Shown here: positions 16,996-31,248 of the stretch, one piece after another
Layout: each line of letters starts with the position of its first letter
Numbering within the stretch: position 1 is the first letter of the stretch
Assembly: GCF_038002605.1 (NCBI RefSeq)
Contig: NZ_JBBOCT010000001.1
Span: 4,092,001 to 4,156,000, forward strand
Source: Bacillus sp. FSL K6-3431
GTDB lineage: Bacteria > Bacillota > Bacilli > Bacillales > Bacillaceae_C
Length of the DNA stretch: 64,000 bases
Reading direction: 5' to 3'
Translations under genes and position numbers: made by a program
The notes under the pieces: generated by a model
The model's input: the letters and a program-made list of their open reading frames with translations, nothing else
The model's database searches: none
Told to the model about the DNA's origin: nothing

Positions 16996-18815
16996 GAAGC
17001 TGGGACATAACTAGCTTCCAAATAGTGAGAAAGGTGAAATTGAGCGCGCTCAATTTCACCTTTCTCTTTTATCGTTTGTTATTTATGTTCGAACCAATGT
17101 GTTGACCGTGAATTTTCGTAAATTCACGGCCATTAATGCTAGGCCCATTTCATTTTCGACCTTCGATTTTCCGCGAACTGAAAATCGAGTGAAACACAAA
17201 TTAGCCTTCAAGAATCCAAAAACTGGTTCTACATCGATTTTGCGTCGACGGTAAATAGAATTCGTTTTTTCTTCTGAAAGCTTCGCTCTCACATATTCTT
17301 TTTGTTGTTCCCATTTCTTGTTCACCATTATCTTTCGATGATTTCCTTCTTTTGCTTTCGTACATAATGAACGGAATGGGCAATCTGAACAGTCTTCACA
17401 CTCATAGATTTTAAATTCTCGCTCGAAACCTGACTTATCTGTACGAACAGAATGATATTTAAAGACAACGCGCTGTTGATTAGGGCAAGTATAGGTATCT
17501 TTCTCTTCATCGTAAAGCCAGTTAACTGAATTGAATTCGTTTTGTTTATATTTTTTATTTTGTTCTTTCAAATACATGTTATACGTAATTAACGCTTCTC
17601 GTTTACGATTTGAAAGAATATCATCATAATTTTGTTCACTACCATATCCTGCGTCCGCGACAATGTACTTCGGTAATGGAAGATAATGTTGCTCGATTTC
17701 ATCTAGGAATGGAATTAATGTACGTGTGTCTGTTGGATTCGAAAATAAACTATAGGCAAGTGTATATTGACCTTCGGTCGAAATTTGTACATTATAACCA
17801 GGTTTCAATTGACCATTTTTCATATAATCATCTTTCATACGCATGAACGTCGCATCATGATCTGTTTTCGAATAACTATTACGCGTGCCAAAGATTTCAA
17901 AATGTCGTTCATATTTCTGTTTACGAACGATGTAATCCAGTAACTGTTTGCGGACCTGTTTTGGGAACTTCCGTTCACTCCTTAACGTTTTTCTTTCTGT
18001 ATTGTCTGAAGATGCTTCAATCTTTTTGTCATAGTCGTTAATGACATCGTCTGCTTTTTGAACTATGCGGGCGAGTTCCTCAAGGGTTAATTCTTCTTCG
18101 CTTTCACGCTCAATTTCGGGTAAAATCTCTTTCTCAAGTAGCTCATTGTAGAGTTGATTTTTCAATTAATCCCTGATGATATTTCTCAATTGATTTTTTC
18201 CAGACAAATGTAAATTTATTCGCATTCGCTTCAATTTTTGTACCATCAATAAAAATTGCTTCTTGGTCAATAAGCTTTTCTTGGACTAACTGACAGCGAA
18301 ATTGTACAAAGCATTGACGAATTAATTCTTTAACTTCAGGTTGCACACGAAAGCGATTAATTGTACGATAGCTCGGTTCGTATCCTTGTACGAGCCACAC
18401 CATGCGAATACTGTCTTTTAAAAGTGCTTCAATTTTACGACCCGAAAATACAGATTGAGTGTAGCCACATAAGATGATTTTAAGCATCATGCGGGGGTGA
18501 TAGGCAGGACATCCCTCATTTCGAAGAAATGGTTCAAAGGCTTCCTGCGGGATGCTTTCAACTAAACAGTGAATGTGGAAGGCAATATCGTTATTTTGCA
18601 AATTTACTTCTAAATCTAAAGGTAAAACTAATTGATTCATGTTATAATTTTTAAACATAAGGATCCTACTTTCTGATTGGATTTAGTGTGGTAACTTAAT
18701 TTTATCAGAAGTAGGCCTTTTTTTATTAAAAAAATAATTAAAGCCGGAGAAATTTTACTCATCGTAAAATTTCTCCGGCTTTTTCGTTTCAGAGGTAGGT
18801 TTTGTCCCAGCCTCT
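16996..18815. mobile_element. IS1182-family insertion sequence
   Basis: Element of about 1.8 kb with related inverted ends: GCTGGGACATAAC from 16999 on the left, and GGCTGGGACAAAAC on the complement of the right end (18799-18812). Exact limits and any target duplication are not certain. Just inside each end is a long perfect palindrome: 17027-17066 (GAGAAAGGTGAAATTGAGCG and its complement, no loop) and 18741-18782 (AAGCCGGAGAAATTTTAC arms). These could block transcription entering the element. It sits just after tRNA-Leu and splits the tRNA region from the rRNA operon. Confidence 0.85.
17083..18658 (-). pseudogene. IS1182-family transposase, frameshifted
   Basis: Two overlapping minus-strand frames make one DDE transposase. 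The N-terminal part (18143-18658, 171 aa) has GCPAYHPRMMLKIILCGY and IFIDGTKIEANANKF with the first Asp. The C-terminal part (17083-18165, 360 aa) has YIVADAGYGSEQNYDD with the second Asp and VEPVFGFLKANLCFTRF with the Glu. Joining them needs a +1 shift near 18150-18165, in an A-rich run (GAAAAATC on the coding strand), equivalent to one inserted base. All catalytic motifs survive, so the break is recent or is a programmed shift; I favour inactivation because this family usually has one ORF. Confidence 0.85.
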
Positions 18816-19100
18816 TTTTTTGTTTTTCCTACTAGGTTTTTTTTTGGAAAATAGCGGGAGCTTCTATTGAGTGGGAATAGGAAGAACAGAATTGGCCAGA
18901 GCACATTGAAAAATTGTATATAAGGCAAATAGGACAGATTATGAATGAGCGGTAAATGAAGAAAGGGGTTTTCTGTTTTAGAGCCTGAAGGGATGCTGTC
19001 CTTATAAAAAGGTAAGCAAAATAAAAGGATGTCTTGTGTACCTTTCTACAGCTATTGTTTATAATCAAATTTATATAATGTGGGAGGGATTTAACAATAT

Positions 19101-19676
19101 ATGAAAAAGGTATCCATTGTATTAATAATAGTTATCGGTTTTGCTGTAATTTCAATTGGAACTTATTCTATTCTAGATACACCAAAAGAAGAGATAAAAC
19201 AGGAAATAAAACAAGGTAAAGAAAAGGTGGATACGCTAGAAGGAAAAGCGATTGTTGAAGAAGTAAGTGAAGTTGAAACAGATCAGTCTAAAAAAATTGG
19301 CGGCATTGAGGTAGAACTTGACGTGAATGTTAACTCGAGTCAAGATCAAGTTCTTGATGTGATGCATAAAATGACTCATCAAAAAATTAAAGCTGAGGAT
19401 AAATGGGGTGCTGTGCCAATGATCAAGAGCAGCATCGAAGGTATCTATGATATTGTAAGTCAGAGTGATTTTGAAGAAAAATTGGCGTTAATGGAAATTG
19501 TAACTAGGTGGAAAGAAGGAGACTTTAGTAAAGTTGACGATGACCATAACTTTTTTTGGGGAATTCAGGGTGGTACACTTGGTAAAGCTTTTGGAATAAT
19601 GGATGAAACGGAAGAAAAAGAATTCATTATTATTAACTTTGGAGAAAAGTTCGTAACGGAAGTTGATATTCAATAA
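19101..19676 (+). CDS. Membrane-anchored DUF6241-like protein
   Basis: This 191-residue protein has an N-terminal hydrophobic signal/anchor (residues 4-24), a charged linker rich in Glu and Lys, then a domain with VMHKMTHQKIKAEDKWGAVPM and EIVTRWKEGDFSKVDDDHNFFW. I recall such motifs from DUF6241 proteins of Bacillales; no function is known to me. It is probably exposed outside the cell. GGGAGGGAT lies upstream. It sits between the IS and the next tRNA genes, an accessory position. The stretch 18816-19100 before it holds nothing I can name. Confidence 0.7.
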   Translation: MKKVSIVLIIVIGFAVISIGTYSILDTPKEEIKQEIKQGKEKVDTLEGKAIVEEVSEVETDQSKKIGGIEVELDVNVNSSQDQVLDVMHKMTHQKIKAEDKWGAVPMIKSSIEGIYDIVSQSDFEEKLALMEIVTRWKEGDFSKVDDDHNFFWGIQGGTLGKAFGIMDETEEKEFIIINFGEKFVTEVDIQ

Positions 19677-19986
19677 AAAACTAAGCCTTCCTAACTCTAA
19701 TAGCTTTAGGGAAACCTTTATTTTTAGATTTAAGGAAGGGTTTATAAATTCGAAGAGCTACTTGAGAATTGTGTGGAATGAACATAAATTCTTATGTGTG
19801 GATGTTGTATTTGAAGTAAGTGAAAAAACGTCCCTTGATATGCTCGTAACTATAACGAATGAACAGTGCGAGCAAAATCATATCGGATTACCATATTCAT
19901 GTGTTATTCAACTATATCATTTAATGAGGAAGGTTCGTATTATATCAGTTTTAGCCAGGGTTTTTTAAAAAAGTCGAGAAATGATG
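19677..19986. other. Intergenic stretch without a supported gene
   Basis: Between the DUF6241-like gene and the next tRNA promoter. A 101-codon frame at 19663-19968 overlaps the end of that gene, has no ribosome-binding site and reads like non-coding AT-rich DNA. I see no clear terminator or repeat. Confidence 0.5.
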
Positions 19987-20015
19987 TTGACAGATCTCTT
20001 ATGATAGTTTAATAT
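19987..20015 (+). promoter_or_regulatory. Sigma-A promoter of the tRNA-Arg/Pro/Gly cluster
   Basis: TTGACA at 19987-19992, 17-bp spacer, TAATAT at 20010-20015, about 75 bp upstream of tRNA-Arg. Confidence 0.75.
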
Positions 20016-20088
20016 AGGTCTAGTCGCTGTTAATTGATAGCGAATGAGAATAATCTATGGTTAATTATATATTACCTACCATTATAAA

Positions 20089-20165
<77 letters not shown>

Positions 20166-20172
20166 TTTAAAA

Positions 20173-20249
20173 CGGGAAGTAGCTCAGCTTGGTAGAGCAC
20201 TTGGTTTGGGACCAAGGGGTCGCAGGTTCAAATCCTGTCTTCCCGACCA
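20173..20249 (+). tRNA. tRNA-Pro (TGG)
   Basis: Acceptor CGGGAAG/CTTCCCG, anticodon loop TTTGGGA (TGG), encoded CCA. Confidence 0.96.
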
Positions 20250-20270
20250 TGTATCACAACATATTATATT

Positions 20271-20344
20271 GCGGGTGTAGTTTAGTGGTAAAACCTCAGC
20301 CTTCCAAGCTGATGATGAGGGTTCGATTCCCTTCACCCGCTCCA
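20271..20344 (+). tRNA. tRNA-Gly (TCC)
   Basis: Acceptor GCGGGTG/CACCCGC, anticodon loop CTTCCAA (TCC), encoded CCA. Confidence 0.96.
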
Positions 20345-20353
20345 AAAAAAGTG

Positions 20354-20382
20354 TTGACAGGAACTTTTCGACATGTTATGAT
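20354..20382 (+). promoter_or_regulatory. rRNA operon promoter
   Basis: TTGACA at 20354-20359, 17-bp spacer, TATGAT at 20377-20382, about 105 bp upstream of the 16S gene. The leader contains CTTTGAAAACTGAACGAAAC, which recurs in similar form (CTTTGAAAACCAGATAAAAT) before 23S, as rRNA processing/antitermination sequences do. Confidence 0.88.
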
Positions 20383-20488
20383 ATAAAAGTTGCTGTTAGG
20401 ACAAGCAGATGAATTTGATCTTTGAAAACTGAACGAAACAAAACGTCAAAAAGTAATACATGTAAGACCAGCAAATGAGCTACAAACA

Positions 20489-22047
<1,559 letters not shown>

Positions 22048-22269
22048 AAACTGTTGGCCGCGGTGCCAACATAAACAGACGTTTTTGTTTCGTTCAGTTT
22101 TGAGAGGTTAAACTCTCTTATTATTCGTTCTTTGAAAACCAGATAAAATGAGAAGCAATAAACCGAGAAACATCACCTTATGGATTGTATCCGTAAGTAT
22201 GTATGACCTTTTTTATGATCAGGCAATGAGAAGCTGACGCAGCAATGCATCGCTTATCATGGACCAAAT

Positions 22270-25202
<2,933 letters not shown>

Positions 25203-25279
25203 ATATGAATTAAATCGATGTTTCACACGTTTACCTTCTCATTTATCTGGTTTTGAAAGAATGAAAAGTTCTTTTCAAT

Positions 25280-25341
25280 GATCTTCTGTTAAGATCGCCA
25301 CGTCATGTGGCAACACAGAAGTCAGCACATCCGTGTGCAAG

Positions 25342-25343
<2 letters not shown>
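25280..25343 (+). ncRNA. Bacillaceae-1-like hairpin RNA in the 23S-5S spacer
   Basis: GATCTTCTGTT ... AACACAGAAG encloses a GCCAC-GTCAT-GTGGC hairpin and is followed by a second hairpin, GCACA/TGTGC. It closely matches the element at 32043-32116. That copy has RUCCU terminal loops, the feature I remember for the Bacillaceae-1 RNA motif, which was reported near rRNA operons. Here the first loop reads GTCAT rather than RUCCU. It ends directly at the 5S gene, so a role in rRNA processing is possible but not shown. Confidence 0.6.
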
Positions 25344-25458
<115 letters not shown>

Positions 25459-25464
25459 TATCTA

Positions 25465-25500
25465 AATACGACACAATTCAAATTGTGTCGTATTTTTTTA
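25465..25500 (+). terminator. rRNA operon terminator
   Basis: AATACGACACAATT at 25465-25478 pairs perfectly with AATTGTGTCGTATT at 25481-25494 and runs into TTTTT. Confidence 0.9.
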
Positions 25501-25554
25501 TAAAGTGTGTATCGTTAACAATTGAAAGCTTACACAAATTAAGATATATAAAGC

Positions 25555-25583
25555 TTGCTATTTAAAAGCCAGCGGGTTATAAT
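25555..25583 (+). promoter_or_regulatory. Sigma-A promoter for tRNA-fMet/Asp
   Basis: TTGCTA at 25555-25560, 17-bp spacer, TATAAT at 25578-25583, about 40 bp upstream of the tRNA pair. Confidence 0.75.
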
Positions 25584-25621
25584 AAAAGATGTTGCTAGTT
25601 GGGAAACAATCGTTTAATCGT

Positions 25622-25693
<72 letters not shown>

Positions 25694-25728
25694 TCATTTT
25701 TACTCAAGGCATAATGCTATGCCACTAA

Positions 25729-25804
25729 GGTCCCGTGGTGTAGCGGTTAACATGCCTGCCTGTCACGCAGGAGATCGCGGGTTCGATTCCCGTCGGGACC
25801 GCCA
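25729..25804 (+). tRNA. tRNA-Asp (GTC), second copy
   Basis: Identical in sequence to the copy at 16521-16596, including the encoded CCA. Confidence 0.97.
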
Positions 25805-25822
25805 TAATACTATTTATAACTC

Positions 25823-25850
25823 AAAACGAAACTTGGTTTCGTTTTTTTGC
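25823..25850 (+). terminator. Terminator after the tRNA pair
   Basis: AAACGAAA pairs with TTTCGTTT around CTTGG and is followed by a T run. Confidence 0.85.
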
Positions 25851-26025
25851 ATTTAAAGAAAGAAATCTCTTTATTAGGCTGTTATTCTGGATATATACCA
25901 TTTGTTGATGTTCCAATTCGATTCATGGGAATACGCCACTTAAGGGTGATCTTTGTTTTCATTTTTTTGCTCATTTTTTTCATATCATGTACACTGTTTA
26001 TATGGTAAATAAGAAGGAGATTTTC

Positions 26026-26496
26026 ATGCAAACATTTGATAAATTGTCTAGTAATTCGAGCGAAACTCATGCTATCGCAAAAAAGCTAGGGAATCTGCTT
26101 CAAAAAGGTGATGTGGTTTTACTTGAAGGAGATCTTGGCGCAGGTAAAACAACGTTTACTAAAGGTCTTGCTGACGGATTAAATATAAAAAGAAATGTGA
26201 ACAGTCCAACCTTTACAATCATAAAAGAGTATATGGGAAGACTACCTCTTTATCATATGGATGTTTATCGGGTAGCAGATTCGTATGAAGATCTTGGGCT
26301 TGATGAATATTTTTATGGTGATGGTGTCACAGTGGTTGAATGGGCCCAGTTAATTGCAGAACAGCTCCCGGAAGAGCACTTGACCATCTATTTGCATCAT
26401 GCAGGAGATGATCATAGAAAATTATTATTTAAGCCGGTAGGTGTAAGATACGAAGTCTTATGTAAGGAGTTATGGGATGAAAATTCTAGCGATTGA
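26026..26496 (+). CDS. tsaE: tRNA t6A biosynthesis ATPase TsaE
   Basis: P-loop ATPase that works with TsaB and TsaD to make N6-threonylcarbamoyl-adenosine at position 37 of ANN-decoding tRNAs. Walker A EGDLGAGKTTFTKG is near residues 34-47, and NSPTFTIIKEY and YHMDVYR follow. I start at ATG 26026 (MQTFDKLSS), 156 aa, with AGAAGGAG upstream; the ATG at 25987 lies before that site. It overlaps tsaB by 20 bases. Confidence 0.93.
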   Translation: MQTFDKLSSNSSETHAIAKKLGNLLQKGDVVLLEGDLGAGKTTFTKGLADGLNIKRNVNSPTFTIIKEYMGRLPLYHMDVYRVADSYEDLGLDEYFYGDGVTVVEWAQLIAEQLPEEHLTIYLHHAGDDHRKLLFKPVGVRYEVLCKELWDENSSD

Positions 26497-27181
26497 TACG
26501 TCTAACGAGGTACTGGGTATCGCAATGTTAAGTGAAAAGGTTATTATTGGAGAGTATATTACGAATTTGAAAAAGAACCACAGTGTTCGACTGATGCCAG
26601 CAATTGAGCAGTTTCTTTCAGATTGTGAGACTACTCCGGCTGAAATAGATAAAATTGTTGTTGCTCAAGGGCCGGGGTCATATACAGGGGTCCGAATTGG
26701 TGTAACTGTTGCAAAATCTCTTGCATGGAGTCTAGGTATTCCATTGGTTGGTGTATCAAGTCTCGCAGTTCTAGCCGCAACTCCGCGTTTTTTCAAAGGG
26801 TATATTTCTCCTTTATTTGATGCAAGAAGAGGATTGATTTATACCGGTCTTTATCGTTATAATCAAGGGATTCTCGAAGCGATTCGACCAGATCGAAATA
26901 TGTTAGCAGTAGATTGGGCAACGGAGCTAAAGGATTTACAGGAGCCTGTTCTTTTTATTGGAAATGATGTACCAATTCATCAGGAAATTTTTCAATCGGA
27001 GTTATTAGAGTTTGCTCATTTTGCCGAAGTTACTGAATGTAATCCACGCCCCAGTGAACTTGGGAAACTTGGTATGGATTTGCCAGCTGAAGATATACAT
27101 TCCTTTACTCCTAATTATATCCGACTTGTAGAAGCTGAGGCAAAGTGGTTGGAAAAGCAGGAGAGAGAAAATGATGAATAA
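26477..27181 (+). CDS. tsaB: tRNA t6A biosynthesis protein TsaB
   Basis: Inactive Kae1/ASKHA-fold paralogue that scaffolds the TsaB-TsaD-TsaE complex. ILAIDTSNEVLGIAM at the N-terminus and VVAQGPGSYTGVRIGV are the family motifs. 234 residues, standard. It overlaps tsaE upstream and rimI downstream, forming a continuous operon. Confidence 0.93.
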   Translation: MKILAIDTSNEVLGIAMLSEKVIIGEYITNLKKNHSVRLMPAIEQFLSDCETTPAEIDKIVVAQGPGSYTGVRIGVTVAKSLAWSLGIPLVGVSSLAVLAATPRFFKGYISPLFDARRGLIYTGLYRYNQGILEAIRPDRNMLAVDWATELKDLQEPVLFIGNDVPIHQEIFQSELLEFAHFAEVTECNPRPSELGKLGMDLPAEDIHSFTPNYIRLVEAEAKWLEKQERENDE

Positions 27182-27638
27182 AACTCCAAGTATATATGAT
27201 ATATCATTTAAACGTGCAACTGAATTAGATATTGATCGACTTGTGGAAATAGAGCAACAGTCCTTCACAGTTCCTTGGCCTGAAGAAGCTTTTTATAATG
27301 ATATTGTTCATAATCGCTTTGCCGTTTATATCATGGTTGAGTGTAATTGGGAGGTTGCTGGTTATTGCGGTATGTGGCTAGTAATGGATGAGGCACATAT
27401 TACGAATATCGCCCTTCTTCCACAATTTCGAGGATATAAGCTCGGTGAAGCGCTGCTACGGAAAGTTATGTTCCTTGCCAAGGAAGCAGGGGCGGAAACA
27501 ATGTCGCTTGAAGTGAGAGTTAGCAATAAACCTGCAAAGTCTCTGTATAAAAAACTAGGCTTTCAAGAAGGCGGTATTCGCAAGAATTACTATACGGATA
27601 ACTATGAAGATGCTTTAGTAATGTGGGTGAATTTATGA
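27171..27638 (+). CDS. rimI: Ribosomal protein S18-alanine N-acetyltransferase RimI
   Basis: A 155-residue GNAT acetyltransferase. The GNAT core is seen in [20 protein letters not shown] (acetyl-CoA binding) and [20 protein letters not shown]. In Gram-positives rimI usually sits between tsaB and tsaD, as here. Acetylation of S18 is the role in E. coli; the Bacillales substrate range is less certain. Confidence 0.9.
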   Translation: MMNKTPSIYDISFKRATELDIDRLVEIEQQSFTVPWPEEAFYNDIVHNRFAVYIMVECNWEVAGYCGMWLVMDEAHITNIALLPQFRGYKLGEALLRKVMFLAKEAGAETMSLEVRVSNKPAKSLYKKLGFQEGGIRKNYYTDNYEDALVMWVNL

Positions 27639-28657
27639 TGGAAAAAGAATTAATCGTAATGGGGATTGAAACAAGCTGTGATGAAACGGCCGCATCTGTT
27701 GTGAAAAATGGAAAAGATATACTATCCAATGTTGTTGCATCCCAAATTGAAAGTCATAAGCGATTTGGCGGCGTAGTGCCCGAGCTTGCTTCTAGGCATC
27801 ATGTAGAACAAATCACGCTTGTCATGGAAGAGGCTTTAAATCATGCTAATGTAACATTTAATGATATTGATGCCATTGCTGTAACAGAGGGTCCTGGTCT
27901 TGTAGGTGCATTACTTGTAGGAGTTAGTGCAGCGAAAGCAATAGCTTTTGCCCACCAAATTCCTTTAGTAGGTGTACATCATATTGCCGGTCATATTTAT
28001 GCAAATAGGTTAATTACAGAAATGAAGTTTCCCTTGCTCGCTTTAGTGGTTTCTGGTGGACATACAGAGCTAATATTGATGGAAAAGCATGGATCATTTA
28101 GAGTGATTGGAGAAACGCGTGATGACGCAGCTGGTGAGGCCTACGACAAAGTTGCGCGCACACTACAGTTACCATACCCAGGTGGGCCACATATTGATAA
28201 ATTAGCACATGAAGGCAATCCAGTATTAAAACTTCCTAGAGCATGGCTAGAAGAAGGATCATATGATTTTAGCTTTAGTGGTTTGAAGTCAGCTGTGATT
28301 AATACCCTCCATAATGCGGAGCAGCGTGGGGAAAAAATCTCCCCTGAAGATTTAGCCGCAAGTTTTCAAGCGAGTGTAATTGATGTCCTGACGGAAAAAG
28401 CTGTTCGTGCTGCTAAGCAATATGGAGTAAATCAAGTCTTGCTTGCAGGCGGAGTGGCAGCTAATAAAGGACTACGGGCATCATTAACTGCTGCATTTGC
28501 TGAATTACCTAATATGGAGCTTGTTATTCCACCGTTACACTTATGCACGGATAATGCAGCTATGATAGCAGCGGCGGGGAGTATGTCCTATCAGTTAGGA
28601 AAAAGAAGTAAATCAGATATGAATGCCAATCCAGGTCTAGATATAGAAATGGGATAA
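27635..28657 (+). CDS. tsaD: tRNA threonylcarbamoyladenosine transferase TsaD
   Basis: Catalytic Kae1-family subunit that moves the threonylcarbamoyl group to A37 of t[30 protein letters not shown] and the [10 protein letters not shown] metal-binding histidines are the family motifs; [13 protein letters not shown] and CTDNAAMIA lie near the C-terminus. I start at ATG 27635, which overlaps the rimI stop (ATGA); a GTG at 27623 is also in frame. About 340 residues, standard. Confidence 0.94.
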   Translation: MMEKELIVMGIETSCDETAASVVKNGKDILSNVVASQIESHKRFGGVVPELASRHHVEQITLVMEEALNHANVTFNDIDAIAVTEGPGLVGALLVGVSAAKAIAFAHQIPLVGVHHIAGHIYANRLITEMKFPLLALVVSGGHTELILMEKHGSFRVIGETRDDAAGEAYDKVARTLQLPYPGGPHIDKLAHEGNPVLKLPRAWLEEGSYDFSFSGLKSAVINTLHNAEQRGEKISPEDLAASFQASVIDVLTEKAVRAAKQYGVNQVLLAGGVAANKGLRASLTAAFAELPNMELVIPPLHLCTDNAAMIAAAGSMSYQLGKRSKSDMNANPGLDIEMG

Positions 28658-28682
28658 AACTCCGGGACAACCGGAGTTTTTC
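28658..28682 (+). terminator. Terminator of the tsaE-tsaD operon
   Basis: AACTCCGG pairs with CCGGAGTT around GACAA, followed by TTTTT, directly after the tsaD stop. Confidence 0.9.
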
Positions 28683-28744
28683 GTATGAATATGCACATCT
28701 GTATATGTTGTGTATATTCCGCTAAGTTTTTATAAAAAACAGTT

Positions 28745-28912
28745 TGTGGATAAAATTGTGAATAATATTGGTAATCCACTTTTTTATTGGTATTACTATG
28801 TTTATAAGTTGTGGGTAATGTGTATAACTAACTATCTAATTGTGAGTAATGTGGAAAACAACAGAAAACATTATTAAAACACTGTTAATAATGTTGATAA
28901 CCCTGTGGAAAA
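28745..28912 (+). promoter_or_regulatory. Cluster of DnaA boxes downstream of tsaD
   Basis: Seven same-orientation matches to TGTGNATAA: exact at 28745 (TGTGGATAA), 28757 (TGTGAATAA) and 28819 (TGTGTATAA); one mismatch at 28810, 28841, 28850 and 28904. In B. subtilis a DnaA-box cluster downstream of gcp/tsaD is, to my memory, one of the known non-origin DnaA-binding sites. Such clusters titrate DnaA or regulate neighbouring genes. The rest of the 358-bp gap is AT-rich with no gene. Confidence 0.75.
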
Positions 28913-29015
28913 GAAAAACACCCATAAAGGGCATTTTTCATGTCTAGAGAAACTATCTAGTAGAGGTTCACATCGGAATTGTCTGACTTTCCAATATTTT
29001 ACTTGTCCATTTTTC

Positions 29016-30950
29016 TTAAAGTAGTTCTGATAGTTCTGTCCATTCTTCCAAAAGCTGATTAATTTGTGCATGTAAATTCTCTAAGCTGTGATTGATTTCT
29101 AATACACGCTCATGGTCTTCGAAAACATCTGGTAGACATAATAGCTCCTCTTTATTGGCCACTTCCGCTTCCAAATCAGCTAACAAGCTTTCAATGTCCT
29201 CCACACGTCTCTTTCGTTGCCTTTCTAACTTTTTTAATTCCTTATCCTGTTGATAAGAATCTTTATTAGAATTTATTATTGTCTGAACATGTAATGACTT
29301 TTCTTCTGCTTCAAGTCTAGCAAGTTCGAGCATTTCTTCTTTTTTCTCCACGTAATAATTATAGTCTCCTAAGTACTCCTGCGTGCCATTTTTAGAAAGC
29401 TCGATGACTTTTGTTGCAAGTCTATTAATAAAATAACGGTCATGCGATACGAATAAAATAGTTCCTGGATAGTCTATAAGTGCGTTTTCAAGTACTTCTT
29501 TGCTATCTAAGTCTAAATGGTTTGTCGGCTCATCAAGGATTAAAAAGTTTGCCTCTTGTAACATCAGGATAGCAAGTGCAACGCGGGACTTTTCACCACC
29601 ACTTAGCATGGACACTGTTTTTTGTACATCATCACCACTAAATAAAAAATTGCCAAGAACAGTTCTAATTTCCTTCTCCTCTTTATGCGGATAAAGATCC
29701 CATAGTTCTTGAAGCACTGTTTTATTAGATGAGAGCTCTGCTTGCTGCTGGTCGTAATATCCAACCTCTACATTTGTACCAAATGCTAGCGAACCTTCTA
29801 GCAAAGATAATTTTTTAATGATCGTTTTTAATAAAGTAGATTTGCCAACACCATTTGGACCAACTAACGCAATGCTATCTTTCCGAGAAATATTAACATT
29901 AATATTTTCCGAGAGCATATTATCTTTTTCATAGCCAATTCCTGCGTCTGTTATTTTTAAGACATCATTTCCACTGGGACGGTCTATTCCGAATGAGAAG
30001 TTAGCAGATTTTTCACCGCTGGTCGGCTTATCTAAAAGCTGGATTTTATCTAGCTGTTTACGGCGACTCTGTGCTCTTTTGGTTGTGGATGCACGTGCCA
30101 AATTCCGCTGGATAAAATCTTGCAGTTTCGAAACCTCTCCTTGTTGCTTCTCAAATTGTTTCATCTCACGTTCATATGTTTCAGCTTTATGGATTAAATA
30201 TTTGCTGTAATTACCATGGAATTTTATCATTTCATGTCTTGAGAGCTCGTACACTTGGTTCACGACTTTATCTAAAAAATACCTGTCATGCGATACGATT
30301 AGGATAGCGCCTGCGTAGCCTTGTAAATATTGCTCTAACCAAGATAGGGTTTCAATATCCAGGTGATTGGTAGGTTCATCTAGGATGAGAATATCTGGTT
30401 TTGTAAGTAATAGCTTTGCTAGTGCGAGACGTGTCTTCTGGCCACCACTTAAAGTTGAAATTAAAGTATCATAATCTTGTTCATAAAATCGTAATCCATG
30501 CAAAACGGATCGAATGTCTGATTCATATTGATATCCACCACTATCTTTGAATGTAACTTGTAGTTGGTCATAATCATGTAAAAGCCGTTCATATTTATCT
30601 TCCTGTTTATAGCTGGTGGGATCTGATAATTCTTGCTCGATTTTTCTGATTTCTGTTTCCATCTTCATTAAATCAGTAAAAACGGTAAGCATTTCATCCC
30701 AGATGGTTAGTGTTGATTCGAGTCCGGTATTTTGTGCTAAATAACCAATCGATACATCTTTTGGCCTGACTATTTGTCCGGAATCATACGATAAATGACC
30801 TGCAATCATTTTTAATAGCGTTGATTTTCCAGCGCCGTTTCTACCGACAAGTGCGATTCGATCTTTTGATTGTATTTCTAATTTTATATTCGATAAAATT
30901 AACTCTGCACCAAAGTATTTTGTCAATTGTTGTATTTGTAATAACATCAT
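29016..30950 (-). CDS. ydiF: ABC-F family ATPase (YdiF/Uup-like)
   Basis: A 644-residue soluble protein with two ABC domains: first Walker A GRNGAGKST (about 35-43) with signature LSGGQ and ILILDEPTNHLD; second Walker A GPNGVGKST with LSGGEK and FLILDEPTNHLD. A basic interdomain linker and a C-terminal coiled coil (about 560-640) are visible. There are no membrane segments, so it is an ABC-F ribosome-associated factor rather than a transporter. Synteny with B. subtilis ydiF is exact. Minus strand, convergent with tsaD. ATG codons at 30950 and 30947 are both possible starts. Confidence 0.92.
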   Translation of the reverse strand: MMLLQIQQLTKYFGAELILSNIKLEIQSKDRIALVGRNGAGKSTLLKMIAGHLSYDSGQIVRPKDVSIGYLAQNTGLESTLTIWDEMLTVFTDLMKMETEIRKIEQELSDPTSYKQEDKYERLLHDYDQLQVTFKDSGGYQYESDIRSVLHGLRFYEQDYDTLISTLSGGQKTRLALAKLLLTKPDILILDEPTNHLDIETLSWLEQYLQGYAGAILIVSHDRYFLDKVVNQVYELSRHEMIKFHGNYSKYLIHKAETYEREMKQFEKQQGEVSKLQDFIQRNLARASTTKRAQSRRKQLDKIQLLDKPTSGEKSANFSFGIDRPSGNDVLKITDAGIGYEKDNMLSENINVNISRKDSIALVGPNGVGKSTLLKTIIKKLSLLEGSLAFGTNVEVGYYDQQQAELSSNKTVLQELWDLYPHKEEKEIRTVLGNFLFSGDDVQKTVSMLSGGEKSRVALAILMLQEANFLILDEPTNHLDLDSKEVLENALIDYPGTILFVSHDRYFINRLATKVIELSKNGTQEYLGDYNYYVEKKEEMLELARLEAEEKSLHVQTIINSNKDSYQQDKELKKLERQRKRRVEDIESLLADLEAEVANKEELLCLPDVFEDHERVLEINHSLENLHAQINQLLEEWTELSELL

Positions 30951-31076
30951 GTTAATTCACCTCAAGTACTACCTAGTTTAACGCATATTCACTAATTACG
31001 GCAATCTTCCTCTATTTTGTTTTGCAAAAAAGACAGTTCGATTGAAATAGTGTATTATAGTGAAGAGGTGTTGGTT

Positions 31077-31248
31077 GTGAATAAATTGACGCATTTTAAT
31101 GAAGATGGTCGGGCGAAAATGGAGATGTTAGTGGGAAACCTGAAACTGTTCGGACAGGATGGGGCCTACTTTACTTATAGAAAAAACAGGTGGGGTATCA
31201 AGTAATAATTTTCAACGCGAAAGCGGAAGTGGTAAGGGGGACAAATAA
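31077..31248 (+). pseudogene. moaC: Remnant of moaC (internally deleted)
   Basis: From GTG 31077 (after AAGAGGTG) the frame encodes MNKLTHFNEDGRAKM, the MoaC N-terminus. A second frame near 31157-31248 encodes MGPTLLIEKTGGVSSNNFQR... ending in TAA, the MoaC C-terminus. The roughly 110 central codons are missing and the two ends are out of frame. MoaC makes cyclic pyranopterin phosphate for molybdenum cofactor. The location between ydiF and rex is exactly where B. subtilis has moaC. The relic abuts the rex ATG at 31249. Confidence 0.75.

Noticed and set aside
19663..19968. 101-codon frame after the DUF6241-like gene
   Set aside because: It overlaps that gene's end, has no ribosome-binding site and no recognisable pattern.
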